NCBI GenBank assembly: GCA_016710065.1
Contig: JADJLP010000013.1
Location: 62,001-126,000, forward strand
From: Candidatus Ideonella esbjergensis
Lineage (GTDB): Bacteria > Pseudomonadota > Gammaproteobacteria > Burkholderiales > Burkholderiaceae_C
DNA: 64,000 nt
Direction: 5' to 3'
The notes beneath the pieces are model-generated. The model was not told where the DNA came from. It was given only the letters and a program-made list of their open reading frames with translations, and made no database searches. Positions 28,886 through 37,991 of this stretch are shown one piece after another (within the stretch, counting starts at the first letter, position 1; every line of letters begins with the position of its first letter). The position numbers and the translations under genes were made by a program.

Positions 28886-29551
28886 TCACTCGGGAAGGCG
28901 GTTCTTCAGCAACACCGCGCCGCTCTCCAGCGTTTCGATCACGCCGCGCTCTTCCAGGTCCTTCATCACGCGGCTGACCATTTCACGCGAGGCACCGACG
29001 ATCTTGGCCATGTCCTGGCGCGAAACCTTGCTGCGGATGATCTTCTCGCCGTCCACGTCCTCGGCCATGTCCAGCAGAGTGCGGGCCACGCGGCCGTACA
29101 CGTCCAGCAGCGCCAGCGATTCGATTTGGCGATCGGCACTGCGCAGGCGCGTGACCAAGCCGCGCATGATGGCGTAGGACAGGCTGGAGTTCTCGGGCAG
29201 ACAGCGCGCGAACTCGGCGCGCCCCAGGATCAGCATGTCGCACTGAACCTCGCACCGCACCGAAGCCGAATGGGGCTGGTTGTCGATCAGGCTCATTTCG
29301 CCCACGTAGTCGCCAGCTTCAAGCACGGCGAGGATGACTTCGCGGCCACGCGAATCGGCAGTGAGCACACGGGCTCGTCCGTTCAGCATGATAAACAAAG
29401 CGTTGCTCTTCTTGCCCTGTTCCACCACCAACTCACCCCGTCTGTAGCGACGCTTGACCACACCGTCGGCTACCGCACGGGCCTGCTCGTTGGTCAACAT
29501 AGAGAACAGCGGTACCCGGCGAATCAGGTCCAGGTTGGACAGCATCGACAT
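28886..29551 (-). CDS. Crp/Fnr-family transcriptional regulator
   Basis: 221 aa. N-terminal cyclic-nucleotide-binding fold (about 10-130) with GDYVGEMSLIDNQPHSASVRC, where His stands at the place of the cAMP-phosphate-binding Arg of E. coli CRP. C-terminal winged helix with VSRQDMAKIVGASREMVSRV. The N-terminal Cys cluster of FNR is absent, so it is not an oxygen-sensing FNR; ligand unknown. The RE-SR recognition helix is of the CRP/FNR type. Located 97 bases upstream of ftsK and divergent from trxB. Confidence 0.85.
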   Translation of the reverse strand: MSMLSNLDLIRRVPLFSMLTNEQARAVADGVVKRRYRRGELVVEQGKKSNALFIMLNGRARVLTADSRGREVILAVLEAGDYVGEMSLIDNQPHSASVRCEVQCDMLILGRAEFARCLPENSSLSYAIMRGLVTRLRSADRQIESLALLDVYGRVARTLLDMAEDVDGEKIIRSKVSRQDMAKIVGASREMVSRVMKDLEERGVIETLESGAVLLKNRLPE

Positions 29552-29656
29552 CTAGAACCCCCTCGAAAATTCTGAATCAATCTGCGAGCCATACATGCTG
29601 GCCCACAGGTTGCCTAAAATGCTTGCATCCATCAACTGGCGCAAACGCGAGCATAG

Positions 29657-30700
<1,044 letters not shown>

Positions 30701-30732
30701 GGCAGAAAATGGCCCGGGGCCAGGAAATCCGC

Positions 30733-30738
30733 TACAAT
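30733..30738 (+). promoter_or_regulatory. -10 element (TACAAT) of rpmB-rpmG
   Basis: TACAAT 162 bases before the rpmB ATG. The -35 element is not obvious. Confidence 0.4.
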
Positions 30739-30753
30739 GCCGGGTTTTCTTGA

Positions 30754-30793
30754 GTCCAAATGCCGGTGCCGCCTTGGCCAGGGTAGTTTGGAC
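30754..30793 (+). promoter_or_regulatory. Inverted repeat in the rpmB-rpmG leader
   Basis: GTCCAAA at 30754-30760 and TTTGGAC at 30787-30793 can close a stem around a GC-rich 26-base interior that could fold further. It lies in the 160-base untranslated leader, so it is a candidate site for feedback by a ribosomal protein. Confidence 0.35.
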
Positions 30794-30900
30794 ACGAGTG
30801 GGTTACCGCCACCCTTTTGGCGAGGTGAGGCCGAGTGGCTGGCAAGGTCAAGCAAGACCCGTCAAGTGCTCTGCTGTATGACAAGTATCGGAGTGTCCTC

Positions 30901-31134
30901 ATGGCACGCGTCTGCGACGTCACGGGCAAGAAGCCCATGGTCGGGAACAATGTTTCCCACGCCAACAACAAAACCAAGCGCCGGTTCCTGCCGAACCTGC
31001 AATACCGTCGGTTCTGGGTCGAGAGCGAGAACCGCTGGGTTCGCCTGCGCATCAGCAATGCTGGCCTGCGCCTGATCGACAAGAAGGGCATTGACACCGT
31101 GCTGGCCGACCTGCGTGCCCGTGGTCAGGCCTGA
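30901..31134 (+). CDS. rpmB: 50S ribosomal protein L28
   Basis: 77 aa, exact family length, beginning [20 protein letters not shown], with [12 protein letters not shown] and [14 protein letters not shown]. Start at 30901 follows GGAGTG. rpmG follows 23 bases later, the universal rpmB-rpmG pair. Confidence 0.98.
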   Translation: MARVCDVTGKKPMVGNNVSHANNKTKRRFLPNLQYRRFWVESENRWVRLRISNAGLRLIDKKGIDTVLADLRARGQA

Positions 31135-31157
31135 TTCACTGATTAAGGAGCGACACC

Positions 31158-31328
31158 ATGGCATCCAAAGGCGGACGCGAAAAGATCAAGCTGGAGTCCA
31201 CAGCGGGCACCGGCCATTTCTACACCACGAACAAGAACAAGAAGACGACGCCCCAAAAGCTCGAATTCATGAAGTTCGACCCCAAGGCACGCAAGCACGT
31301 GCTCTACAAGGAAATCAAGCTGAAGTGA
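31158..31328 (+). CDS. rpmG: 50S ribosomal protein L33
   Basis: 56 aa, [20 protein letters not shown] and onward, ending KEIKLK. The ribosome site AAGGAG lies at 31145-31150. The zinc-binding CxxC pairs of the Zn-ribbon form of L33 are absent, so this is the Zn-independent form. A strong terminator follows. Confidence 0.97.
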   Translation: MASKGGREKIKLESTAGTGHFYTTNKNKKTTPQKLEFMKFDPKARKHVLYKEIKLK

Positions 31329-31350
31329 TTCAGCCCGGTTTCTGAAGTAG

Positions 31351-31376
31351 AAAAGCCCCGCATCGCGGGGCTTTTT
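31351..31376. terminator. Rho-independent terminator after rpmG
   Basis: AAAAGCCCCGC, loop ATC, GCGGGGCTTTTT: an 11-bp stem with A and T tracts, usable in both directions. It serves rpmG (plus) and the desaturase gene (minus). Confidence 0.92.
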
Positions 31377-31394
31377 CATTGGGACCGAGAAGAT

Positions 31395-32621
31395 TCAGGC
31401 CCGGGCCGCCCGCAGTTGCACCGAGAACTCCTTCAGCGTCGCCACCCCACTCTCCTCGGCTCGCTTGCACCAGTCCTGCAACTCGGCCACCAGTTGATCC
31501 ACCGACACATTGGTGCGCGTCCAGAGCTGGCGCAGTTCTTCGCGCATGGTCACCAGTTTCTTCAATGCCGGGGTGGCGTCCATCACGCTCTCCAGGCTGG
31601 GCAGCACGGCAGTGGGAATGCGCTCGGCATCTCGGTGCAACCAGCGTTCGGCCAGACGCAGCTCGGTCCAGGTCGCGCCCTTGGCGGCTCCCTGCTCCTT
31701 CAGCCTCGCCACCTCGGCAGCGCAGGCACGGCGCATTTCGCGAGCGTAATTGGCCATCACCTCGTAGCGGTTGGCGATGATCACCTCCAGCGTCTTGGCA
31801 TCGGCCACCGGCTTGATCGAGCCCAGCACCAGCTGCGGCGCGGTCTTGCGCACCTTGGCCAAGCCCAGCATTTCCATGCCACGGATGTAGCCCCAACCGA
31901 TGTCGAACTCGAAAGGCTTGACCGAGAACTTGGCCGACACCGGGTAGGTGTGGTGGTTGTTGTGCAGTTCCTCGCCACCGATCAGTATGCCCCAGGGCGA
32001 AACATTGGTGGAAGCATCAGGCGCCTCGAAATTGCGATAGCCCCAATAGTGCCCGATGCCGTTGATGATGCCTGTGGCCATCACAGGGATCCAGGCCATC
32101 TGGATGGCCCAGACCGTGAGGCCGATGGCGCCGAACAGCCCGACGTTGATGATCATCATCACCGCCACGCCCCACCAGCTGCGCGGGCCGGAGTAGATGT
32201 GACGCTCCAGCCAGTCATTGGGCGTCCCCAGGCCGTACTTGGACAAGGTCTCGGGGATCACCGCTTCAGCGCGGTAAAGCTCCACCCCGGTCAGCAGCAG
32301 CGCCTTCAGGCCACGCGTTTGCGGGCTGTGCGGGTCTTCCACGGTTTCGCATTTGGCGTGGTGCTTGCGGTGCACGGCCACGAACTCCTTGGTGACCATG
32401 CCCGTGGTCAGCCACAGCCAGAAGCGAAAAAAGTGTGCCGGCAATGCGTGCAGTTCCAGGGCGCGATGGGCCTGGGCGCGGTGCAGAAAGATCGTGACCG
32501 ACAGGATGGTCAGATGGGTCACCACCAGCGTGTAGACCAGCACCTGCCAGTCTGAGGCGTGCGTGAAGCCATGGGCGGCCACTTCCAGCAAGCCAGAGAA
32601 AAACGAATTCAATTCCGTCAT
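31395..32621 (-). CDS. Acyl-CoA/fatty acid desaturase with long C-terminal extension
   Basis: 408 aa. Membrane di-iron desaturase with three His boxes: HRAQAHR (47-53), HRKHH (84-88) and HNNHH (220-224), and four hydrophobic segments. Probably a delta-9 acyl desaturase acting at the inner membrane. About 140 residues follow the last box, more than a minimal desaturase needs. They are helical and charged and end in LVAELQDWCKRAEESGVATL, a wording that recalls the C-terminus of ISL3-type transposases. Start at 32621 with AAGG upstream. Confidence 0.85.
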   Translation of the reverse strand: MTELNSFFSGLLEVAAHGFTHASDWQVLVYTLVVTHLTILSVTIFLHRAQAHRALELHALPAHFFRFWLWLTTGMVTKEFVAVHRKHHAKCETVEDPHSPQTRGLKALLLTGVELYRAEAVIPETLSKYGLGTPNDWLERHIYSGPRSWWGVAVMMIINVGLFGAIGLTVWAIQMAWIPVMATGIINGIGHYWGYRNFEAPDASTNVSPWGILIGGEELHNNHHTYPVSAKFSVKPFEFDIGWGYIRGMEMLGLAKVRKTAPQLVLGSIKPVADAKTLEVIIANRYEVMANYAREMRRACAAEVARLKEQGAAKGATWTELRLAERWLHRDAERIPTAVLPSLESVMDATPALKKLVTMREELRQLWTRTNVSVDQLVAELQDWCKRAEESGVATLKEFSVQLRAARA

Positions 32622-32709
32622 AAAGCTACCTTGCCCTCGACATCAGAGGGTCGGCAGCGATTTTAGTCGCCCCTGCCCCAATGCAAGCCCGGAAAACCAG
32701 AGGCCTGGG

Positions 32710-33969
32710 TCAAACCTTCTTCTGCCACGCGGCAGCAAAGAAGCCATCCGTCTGGTGTCGGTTGGGCCACAGGCGCAGGTAGCCATTTGAATCGAGCTCC
32801 TCTGCCCGCTCCACCTGTCCAGCCGTCAGCAACGCGGCGGCAGGCAGAAACTCAAAATCGGGATGCGCCTCGGAAAACGCATGAGCGATGCCCTCGTTCT
32901 CGCGCCGCAGCAAGCTGCAAGTGGCATACACCAGCCTGCCGCCCGGCTTCACCAGGCGCGATGCGCTTTCCAGGATAGCCGTCTGCTTGACGCAGAGCTC
33001 TTCCAGCGCCTTGGGCGATTGACGCCACTTCAGGTCAGGGTTGCGGCGCAGCGTGCCCAGGCCCGAGCAGGGTGCGTCCACGAGCACGCGGTCGATCTTG
33101 CCGGTCAGGCGCTTGACGCGGTCATCGCGCTCGTGGGCAATCTGGGCCGGGTAGACGTTCGAGAGGCCACTGCGAGCCAGCCTGGGCTTGAGGCCTTCGA
33201 GCCGGTAGCCCGACACATCAAAGGCATAGAGCCTTCCGGTGTTGCGCATCGAAGCGCCCAGCGCCAAGGTCTTGCCACCGGCGCCAGCGCAGAAATCCAC
33301 CACCATCTCGCCACGCTTGGGCGCAACCAGCAGCGCCAGCAACTGGCTGCCTTCGTCCTGCACTTCCACATCGCCACGGATGAACAGTGGTAGCTTTTGC
33401 AGCGCCGGCTTGCCATGGATGCGCAGGCCCAAGGGCGAATAGGGCGTGAACTCTGCCTCCAGGCCAGCACCCTTCAGTTCGGCCTGCACCTGCTCGCGCT
33501 TGGCCTTCAGGGCGTTGACGCGCAGGTCCAGCGGCGCGGCCACTTCCATGGCCTGCACCAACGGCCAGAAGTCGTCACCCAGTTCGGCCTTGAGCGGCGC
33601 GGCAAGCCAGTCGGGCATGTTGTGGCGCAGCTTCTCCTGCAAAGCACTGCGATCCACGGCCTTGGCTTCGGCCAGCCACTTTTGCTCGTGAGGGCCCAGG
33701 GCACCGCGCAGGAAGCTGTCGCTGCCCTGCCAGGCCAGCGCGGCCAGGCGACGCTCCAGCGCCCCCGAGCCACTTTGGGCCAGGTGTTGCAGCAACAGGC
33801 GCTGGCGCAGCACGGCGTAGGCCGTTTCGGCCAAGGCGTGACGCTCGCGCGGCCCCAGGGCACGGTGGTGGCGCAGGAAGTTGGAAACGATGGTGTCGGC
33901 GGGCGCGTCGAATTTCAGGGCCTGGCGCACCAGTTCGGTGGCCAGGTCCAGTAGGGCGTTGGGATGCAT
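32710..33969 (-). CDS. RsmB/NOP2-family rRNA m5C methyltransferase
   Basis: 419 aa. N-terminal helical region (about 1-140), a short RNA-binding part with FIRGDVEVQDEGSQL, then the SAM-binding FCAGAGGKTLALGA and the two catalytic Cys in DAPCSGLGTLRRNPD and YATCSLL. Methylates cytosine in 16S rRNA or another RNA. The start at 33969 is six bases after a GATAAT hexamer and has no Shine-Dalgarno. purN lies just upstream on the same strand. Confidence 0.87.
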   Translation of the reverse strand: MHPNALLDLATELVRQALKFDAPADTIVSNFLRHHRALGPRERHALAETAYAVLRQRLLLQHLAQSGSGALERRLAALAWQGSDSFLRGALGPHEQKWLAEAKAVDRSALQEKLRHNMPDWLAAPLKAELGDDFWPLVQAMEVAAPLDLRVNALKAKREQVQAELKGAGLEAEFTPYSPLGLRIHGKPALQKLPLFIRGDVEVQDEGSQLLALLVAPKRGEMVVDFCAGAGGKTLALGASMRNTGRLYAFDVSGYRLEGLKPRLARSGLSNVYPAQIAHERDDRVKRLTGKIDRVLVDAPCSGLGTLRRNPDLKWRQSPKALEELCVKQTAILESASRLVKPGGRLVYATCSLLRRENEGIAHAFSEAHPDFEFLPAAALLTAGQVERAEELDSNGYLRLWPNRHQTDGFFAAAWQKKV

Positions 33970-33975
33970 CGTCCG

Positions 33976-33981
33976 ATTATC
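33976..33981 (-). promoter_or_regulatory. -10-like GATAAT, leaderless start of the RsmB-type gene
   Basis: GATAAT on the minus strand, then six bases, then ATG. It lies between the purN stop (34010) and the methyltransferase start. Confidence 0.4.
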
Positions 33982-34009
33982 CCTGCCCGGCCAGCCAGCC
34001 CGCCGAACC

Positions 34010-34636
34010 TCAGCTGATGAATTGCGGCTCGCCGTCGATCTGGGTGACGACACCTTGTCGCACGCTCAACCGACCGTGCACAAACCAACCCACGGCCAGC
34101 GGGAGCATGCGATGCTCGGCCAGCAGCACGCGCTCGGCCAGCGCCTGCTCGTCATCACCCGGCAGCACCGGCACGGCCGCCTGCGCCACGATGGGGCCGT
34201 GATCCAGATCGGGCGTCACGAAATGCACCGTGGCCCCGGCCAGCTTGCAACCGGCCTCGATGGCGCGGCGGTGTGTGTGCAGGCCCGCGAAGGCCGGTAG
34301 CAGTGAAGGGTGCACGTTGAGCATGCGGCCCTCGTAGTGCTGCACAAAGGTGCGCCCGAGGATGCGCATGAAGCCGGCCAGCACCACCAGATCGGGCCGG
34401 TGGACGTCGATCACCCGGGCCAGTGCGGCATCAAAGGCCTCGCGTTCGCGGTACAGCTTGTGGTCCACCACCTCGGTGGCAATGCCGCGCTCGGCAGCCC
34501 AGGCCAGGCCGCTGGCGTCGGGCCGGTTGCTGACCACGGCAGCCACGCAGGCCGGCCAACGCTCGTTGGCGCAGAACTCCACCACTGCTTGCATGTTGCT
34601 GCCACGCCCGGACAGAAGGATGACGATTCGTTTCAT
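34010..34636 (-). CDS. purN: Phosphoribosylglycinamide formyltransferase
   Basis: 208 aa. N-terminal LLSGRGSNMQAV phosphate-binding loop, LAGFMRILG folate-binding region, NVHPSLLPAFAGLHTH with the catalytic Asn and His, and HFVTPDLDHGPIVAQAAV. Third step of purine synthesis, using 10-formyl-THF. Divergent from the EamA gene with only 38 bases between the two ATGs. A TACACT hexamer lies ten bases before its ATG. Confidence 0.95.
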   Translation of the reverse strand: MKRIVILLSGRGSNMQAVVEFCANERWPACVAAVVSNRPDASGLAWAAERGIATEVVDHKLYREREAFDAALARVIDVHRPDLVVLAGFMRILGRTFVQHYEGRMLNVHPSLLPAFAGLHTHRRAIEAGCKLAGATVHFVTPDLDHGPIVAQAAVPVLPGDDEQALAERVLLAEHRMLPLAVGWFVHGRLSVRQGVVTQIDGEPQFIS

Positions 34637-34646
34637 GAGGCGCCGC

Positions 34647-34652
34647 AGTGTA
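34647..34652 (-). promoter_or_regulatory. -10-like TACACT for purN
   Basis: TACACT on the minus strand, ten bases before the purN ATG, within the 38-base divergent gap. Confidence 0.3.
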
Positions 34653-34660
34653 CGTGCAGG

Positions 34661-34666
34661 GACAAT
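34661..34666 (+). promoter_or_regulatory. -10-like GACAAT for the EamA gene
   Basis: GACAAT, then eight bases, then ATG at 34675, without a Shine-Dalgarno. Confidence 0.35.
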
Positions 34667-34674
34667 GCCTCCCC

Positions 34675-35565
34675 ATGTCTGCGCCGATGTTGATGGTTCT
34701 TTCTTCGCTGCTGTTCGCCTCGATGGGGGTGTGCGTCAAGCTCGCCTCGGCGCTCTACGGCACCGGCGAGATCGTGTTCTACCGGGGCGTGATCGGCGCG
34801 GTGTTCATCTACGGCCTCACTCGCTGGCGCGGTGGCTCGGTACGCACCCGTGTGCCAGCCATGCACGCCTGGCGCAGCGTGGTAGGCGTGAGCGCGCTGC
34901 TGCTGTGGTTCTATGCTATCGGCCGCCTGCCACTGGCCACCGCCGTGACACTGAACTACATGTCCTCGGTGTGGATGGCCTTGTTCCTGATCGGCGGCGC
35001 GGTGCTGCTGGGTGCCGACAAGGTGGACGTGCGTCTGGTGGCCACCGTGCTGGCAGGCTTTGCCGGCGTGGCCCTGGTGCTGCAGCCCACACTGGAGCGC
35101 GACCAGTTCCAGGCCGCGCTGGCCGGTCTGCTCTCGGGCATGCTCGCGGCCCTGGCCTATTTGCAGGTTACCGCCTTGGGACGCGCGGGCGAGCCCGAGT
35201 ACCGCGTGGTGTTTTATTTCTCGCTGGGCGGTGCCACGGCTGGCGGCCTGCTGGCGCTGCTGGGTGGCCTGCACGCCCACACTTGGTACGGTGCCGCACT
35301 GCTGCTGGCCACCGGCCTGCTCGCCACCAGCGCGCAGATGGCCATGACCCGCGCCTACGCCATCGGCCGCACGCTCACGAACGCCAGCCTGCAATACCTG
35401 GGCATCGCCTTCTCGTTCATCTATGGCGTGCTGCTGTTCCACGATGCCATCACCCTCACGGCACTGGCTGGCATGGGCCTGATCGTGGGTGCCGGTCTGG
35501 TGGCCACGCGCCTGCGGCACAAGGCCGTGGCCGACACCGCCGCCGTCAACACCAGCGATGCCTGA
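34675..35565 (+). CDS. EamA/DMT-superfamily membrane exporter
   Basis: 296 aa with ten predicted TM segments in two EamA repeats of about 130 residues. Typical elements are FYRGVIGAVFIYGL, AVTLNYMSSVWMALF in the first repeat and NASLQYLGIAFSFIYG in the second. Members export metabolites or amino acids; the substrate is not evident. Start at 34675 (MSAPMLMVL). The sulfurtransferase gene follows 31 bases later. Confidence 0.88.
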   Translation: MSAPMLMVLSSLLFASMGVCVKLASALYGTGEIVFYRGVIGAVFIYGLTRWRGGSVRTRVPAMHAWRSVVGVSALLLWFYAIGRLPLATAVTLNYMSSVWMALFLIGGAVLLGADKVDVRLVATVLAGFAGVALVLQPTLERDQFQAALAGLLSGMLAALAYLQVTALGRAGEPEYRVVFYFSLGGATAGGLLALLGGLHAHTWYGAALLLATGLLATSAQMAMTRAYAIGRTLTNASLQYLGIAFSFIYGVLLFHDAITLTALAGMGLIVGAGLVATRLRHKAVADTAAVNTSDA

Positions 35566-35596
35566 CACTGCACGCCTACCCTGCCCAGAAGATGCC

Positions 35597-36457
35597 ATGC
35601 CCAACAAGCTTCACCCCCTGATCACCGCCACCGCTGTTGCACAACGCCTGGCCAGCGGCCTGCCCACCGTGGTGCTCGACTGCAGCTTCGACCTGATGGA
35701 TGCCCACCTCGGCGAGCGCGCCTTCGAGACCGCCCATGTGCCAGGCGCACAGTACGCGCACCTGGAGCGCGATCTCTCGGGCCCGAAGTCAGCTCAGGGC
35801 TCCGTGCACGGCGGCCGCCATCCCTTGCCGGATCGCGGCCAACTGGCCGCACGCATGGGCGCCTGGGGCATCGCTCCCGAAACACTGGTGGTGGCCTATG
35901 ACGCGCAAGGCGCTGCCTACGCCGCGCGCGCTTGGTGGCTGCTGCGCTGGATGGGCCACATACAGGCCGCAGTGCTAGACGGTGGCCTGGCCGCCTGGCA
36001 GCAGGCCGGCGGGGCCATGGCCTCGGGCCCGTCGCCAACGGCACCGCCGCAGCCGGCCTACCCGGCAACCGGCCCGGCCATGCCCACCGTCAACGCCAGC
36101 GACCTGTTGACACCGCAAGGCCGCCAGATCGTCATCGACGCCCGCGCACCCGAGCGCTACCGAGGCGAGGTGGAGCCACTCGATGCGCAGGCCGGGCACA
36201 TTCCCGGCGCACGCAACCGCTTCTTCAAGGACAACCTGGCGCCTGACGGGCGTTTTCTGAGCGCCGACACCTTGCGAGCGGTTTTCGCGGCCTATGGCGT
36301 CGCGCCGAACGAGATCGTGCACCAATGCGGCTCGGGCGTCACGGCCTGCCAAAACCTGCTGGCCATGGCCGTGGCGGGCATGCACGGCGCCAAGCTGTAC
36401 CCAGGCTCGTGGAGCGAGTGGTCGGCCGATTCCACCCGCCCGGTGGCGCGTGGCTGA
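35597..36457 (+). CDS. Sulfurtransferase, 3-mercaptopyruvate/thiosulfate type (two rhodanese domains)
   Basis: 286 aa. An N-terminal inactive rhodanese domain (about 10-140) is followed by a catalytic one with the active Cys in the loop CGSGVTA. That loop form is typical of 3-mercaptopyruvate sulfurtransferases such as SseA, rather than the CRKGVTA of thiosulfate rhodaneses. Moves sulfane sulfur to thiol acceptors in the cytoplasm. The start at 35597 is the ATG at the beginning of the conserved domain. Confidence 0.88.
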   Translation: MPNKLHPLITATAVAQRLASGLPTVVLDCSFDLMDAHLGERAFETAHVPGAQYAHLERDLSGPKSAQGSVHGGRHPLPDRGQLAARMGAWGIAPETLVVAYDAQGAAYAARAWWLLRWMGHIQAAVLDGGLAAWQQAGGAMASGPSPTAPPQPAYPATGPAMPTVNASDLLTPQGRQIVIDARAPERYRGEVEPLDAQAGHIPGARNRFFKDNLAPDGRFLSADTLRAVFAAYGVAPNEIVHQCGSGVTACQNLLAMAVAGMHGAKLYPGSWSEWSADSTRPVARG

Positions 36458-36490
36458 GCCCGGCCGGGCCCACCCGCACCCGCCACCCAC

Positions 36491-36504
36491 TTGACCCGCA
36501 TCAA
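36491..36504. promoter_or_regulatory. FNR/ANR-like box upstream of the universal stress gene
   Basis: TTGAC-CCGC-ATCAA, one mismatch from the FNR consensus TTGAT-N4-ATCAA, 75 bases before the UspA ATG. Universal stress genes are common FNR/ANR targets. Confidence 0.5.
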
Positions 36505-36579
36505 GACCCGCCAGCCCGTGCGCGCGACACTGCCCGCATGGACCGGCATCCACCGGCAGCCCCAGAAACGGAGTACAGC

Positions 36580-37014
36580 ATGTACCGCAACATCCTCGTC
36601 CCCACCGATGGTTCTGAAATCACCGCCAAGGCTGTGCAGAACGCCATCGCGCTGGCCAAGACCACGGGCGCAAAACTCACCGCGCTGAGCATCAAGGAGC
36701 CCTTCCCCTACAGCGCCATATCCGAGATGCAACCTGTGCCGCCGCAGGAGTTCTACGACGCGCAAGAGCGCATCGCCACCGCGCGTGTGAAGGCCGTGGC
36801 AGACGCCGCTGCAGCTGCGGGCGTGACCTGTGCCGCCAACACCATGGAAGCGGTGCACCCCTGGGAAGCCATCGTGGAACATGCCAAGGCCCAGGGCTGC
36901 GACCTGATTGTCATGGCCTCGCACGGCCGCCGAGGTGTGAGCGCACTGCTGCTGGGCAGCGAAACCCAGAAGGTTCTGACCCACTGCACCATGCCCGTGC
37001 TGGTGGTGAAGTAA
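36580..37014 (+). CDS. Universal stress protein, UspA family
   Basis: 144 aa, one Usp domain. N-terminal MYRNILVPTDGSEIT, and the nucleotide-binding signature LIVMASHGRRGVSALLLGSE followed by THCTMPVLVVK, i.e. the ATP-binding G-x2-G-x9-G-S type. The start at 36580 has GGAG upstream. An FNR-like box in the leader suggests induction at low oxygen. Converges with the dienelactone hydrolase gene. Confidence 0.92.
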   Translation: MYRNILVPTDGSEITAKAVQNAIALAKTTGAKLTALSIKEPFPYSAISEMQPVPPQEFYDAQERIATARVKAVADAAAAAGVTCAANTMEAVHPWEAIVEHAKAQGCDLIVMASHGRRGVSALLLGSETQKVLTHCTMPVLVVK

Positions 37015-37043
37015 GACCGTCGGTCAGATCTGGGCGTGAAGGC

Positions 37044-37931
37044 TCAGGCAACCCCCTGCGCCTGGAACCAGCGCAGGCAACGCGCCCAGCCGTCCTGTGC
37101 CGCTTCGGCACGGTAGCTGGGCCGGTAGTCGGCATGAAAGGCGTGCGGAGCGTCTGGGTAAACCACAAACTTCGAGGCCTTCGCAGGGGCACTGCCGCGG
37201 GCGAGCGCCGCCTTCATGCGCACTGTGCTGTGCAGCGGTATGCCGGCGTCCTTGCCACCGTACAAACCCAGCACAGGGCCTCTCAGATGGCCGACCACTG
37301 ACACCGGATGGACAGGGTTCAGCTTCGACACATCGCCTTCCAGCCGCCCATACCAGGCCACGCCCGCCTTCACCGCTGGCTGGTGCGCGGCATACAACCA
37401 AGTGATGCGTCCACCCCAGCAAAAGCCGGTGATGGCCAAGCGCTTGGTATCCATGCCCTGCTGCCCTGCCCAGGCCACACAGGCGTCCAGATCGGTCATC
37501 ACCTGTGCATCGGGCACCTGGCTGATGACCTCGGCAATCAGCTTGCCAATCTCAGCATAGTTGCCCGCATCGCCTTGTCGCACAAACAACTCGGGCGCGA
37601 TGGCGCAATAGCCCAGGTGGGCGAAGCGTCGTACCACGTCGGCAATGTGCTCGTGCACGCCGAAGATCTCGCTCACCACCAGCACCACGGGTGCGTTCTT
37701 CACCCCAGCGCGCACCGCACGGTAGGCCGGCATGTTGAAGTTGCCTGCCGGGATGTTCACCTCACCGGCATCCAGGCCTGCTGCGGTGGTCTGCACCACG
37801 GTCTGCGCCATGATGGGCAAGGTGGCGGCCGCAAAGCCGGTTCCCACCGAACTGCGAACAAACGCCCGACGAGACAGATCTTTGGGCGCCACCAAGGCAA
37901 GGGCGTCATCCATCAAGCGGCTTATGGTCAT
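37044..37931 (-). CDS. Dienelactone hydrolase family protein with Tat signal
   Basis: 295 aa. Alpha/beta hydrolase of the dienelactone hydrolase type: nucleophile Cys171 in GFCWGGR, with the His in DAPHAFHADYR. The N-terminus carries a twin-arginine motif, LSRRAFVRSS (about 19-28), and a hydrophobic stretch ending near IMAQ, so the enzyme is probably exported folded to the periplasm. Most dienelactone hydrolases are cytoplasmic. Start at 37931 with GGAG upstream and TAGAAT at 37964-37969. Confidence 0.85.
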   Translation of the reverse strand: MTISRLMDDALALVAPKDLSRRAFVRSSVGTGFAAATLPIMAQTVVQTTAAGLDAGEVNIPAGNFNMPAYRAVRAGVKNAPVVLVVSEIFGVHEHIADVVRRFAHLGYCAIAPELFVRQGDAGNYAEIGKLIAEVISQVPDAQVMTDLDACVAWAGQQGMDTKRLAITGFCWGGRITWLYAAHQPAVKAGVAWYGRLEGDVSKLNPVHPVSVVGHLRGPVLGLYGGKDAGIPLHSTVRMKAALARGSAPAKASKFVVYPDAPHAFHADYRPSYRAEAAQDGWARCLRWFQAQGVA

Positions 37932-37963
37932 GCGTGGCTCCTGGGCGTCGTGGCAGAGCGGCG

Positions 37964-37969
37964 ATTCTA
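37964..37969 (-). promoter_or_regulatory. -10-like TAGAAT for the dienelactone hydrolase gene
   Basis: TAGAAT on the minus strand, 32 bases before the ATG, with a ribosome site between. Confidence 0.35.
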
Positions 37970-37977
37970 GAAGCGGC

Positions 37978-37983
37978 GAGAAT
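37978..37983 (+). promoter_or_regulatory. -10-like GAGAAT, leaderless start of ppx
   Basis: GAGAAT, eight bases, then ATG at 37992; no Shine-Dalgarno. Confidence 0.3.
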
Positions 37984-37991
37984 GTGCCTTC

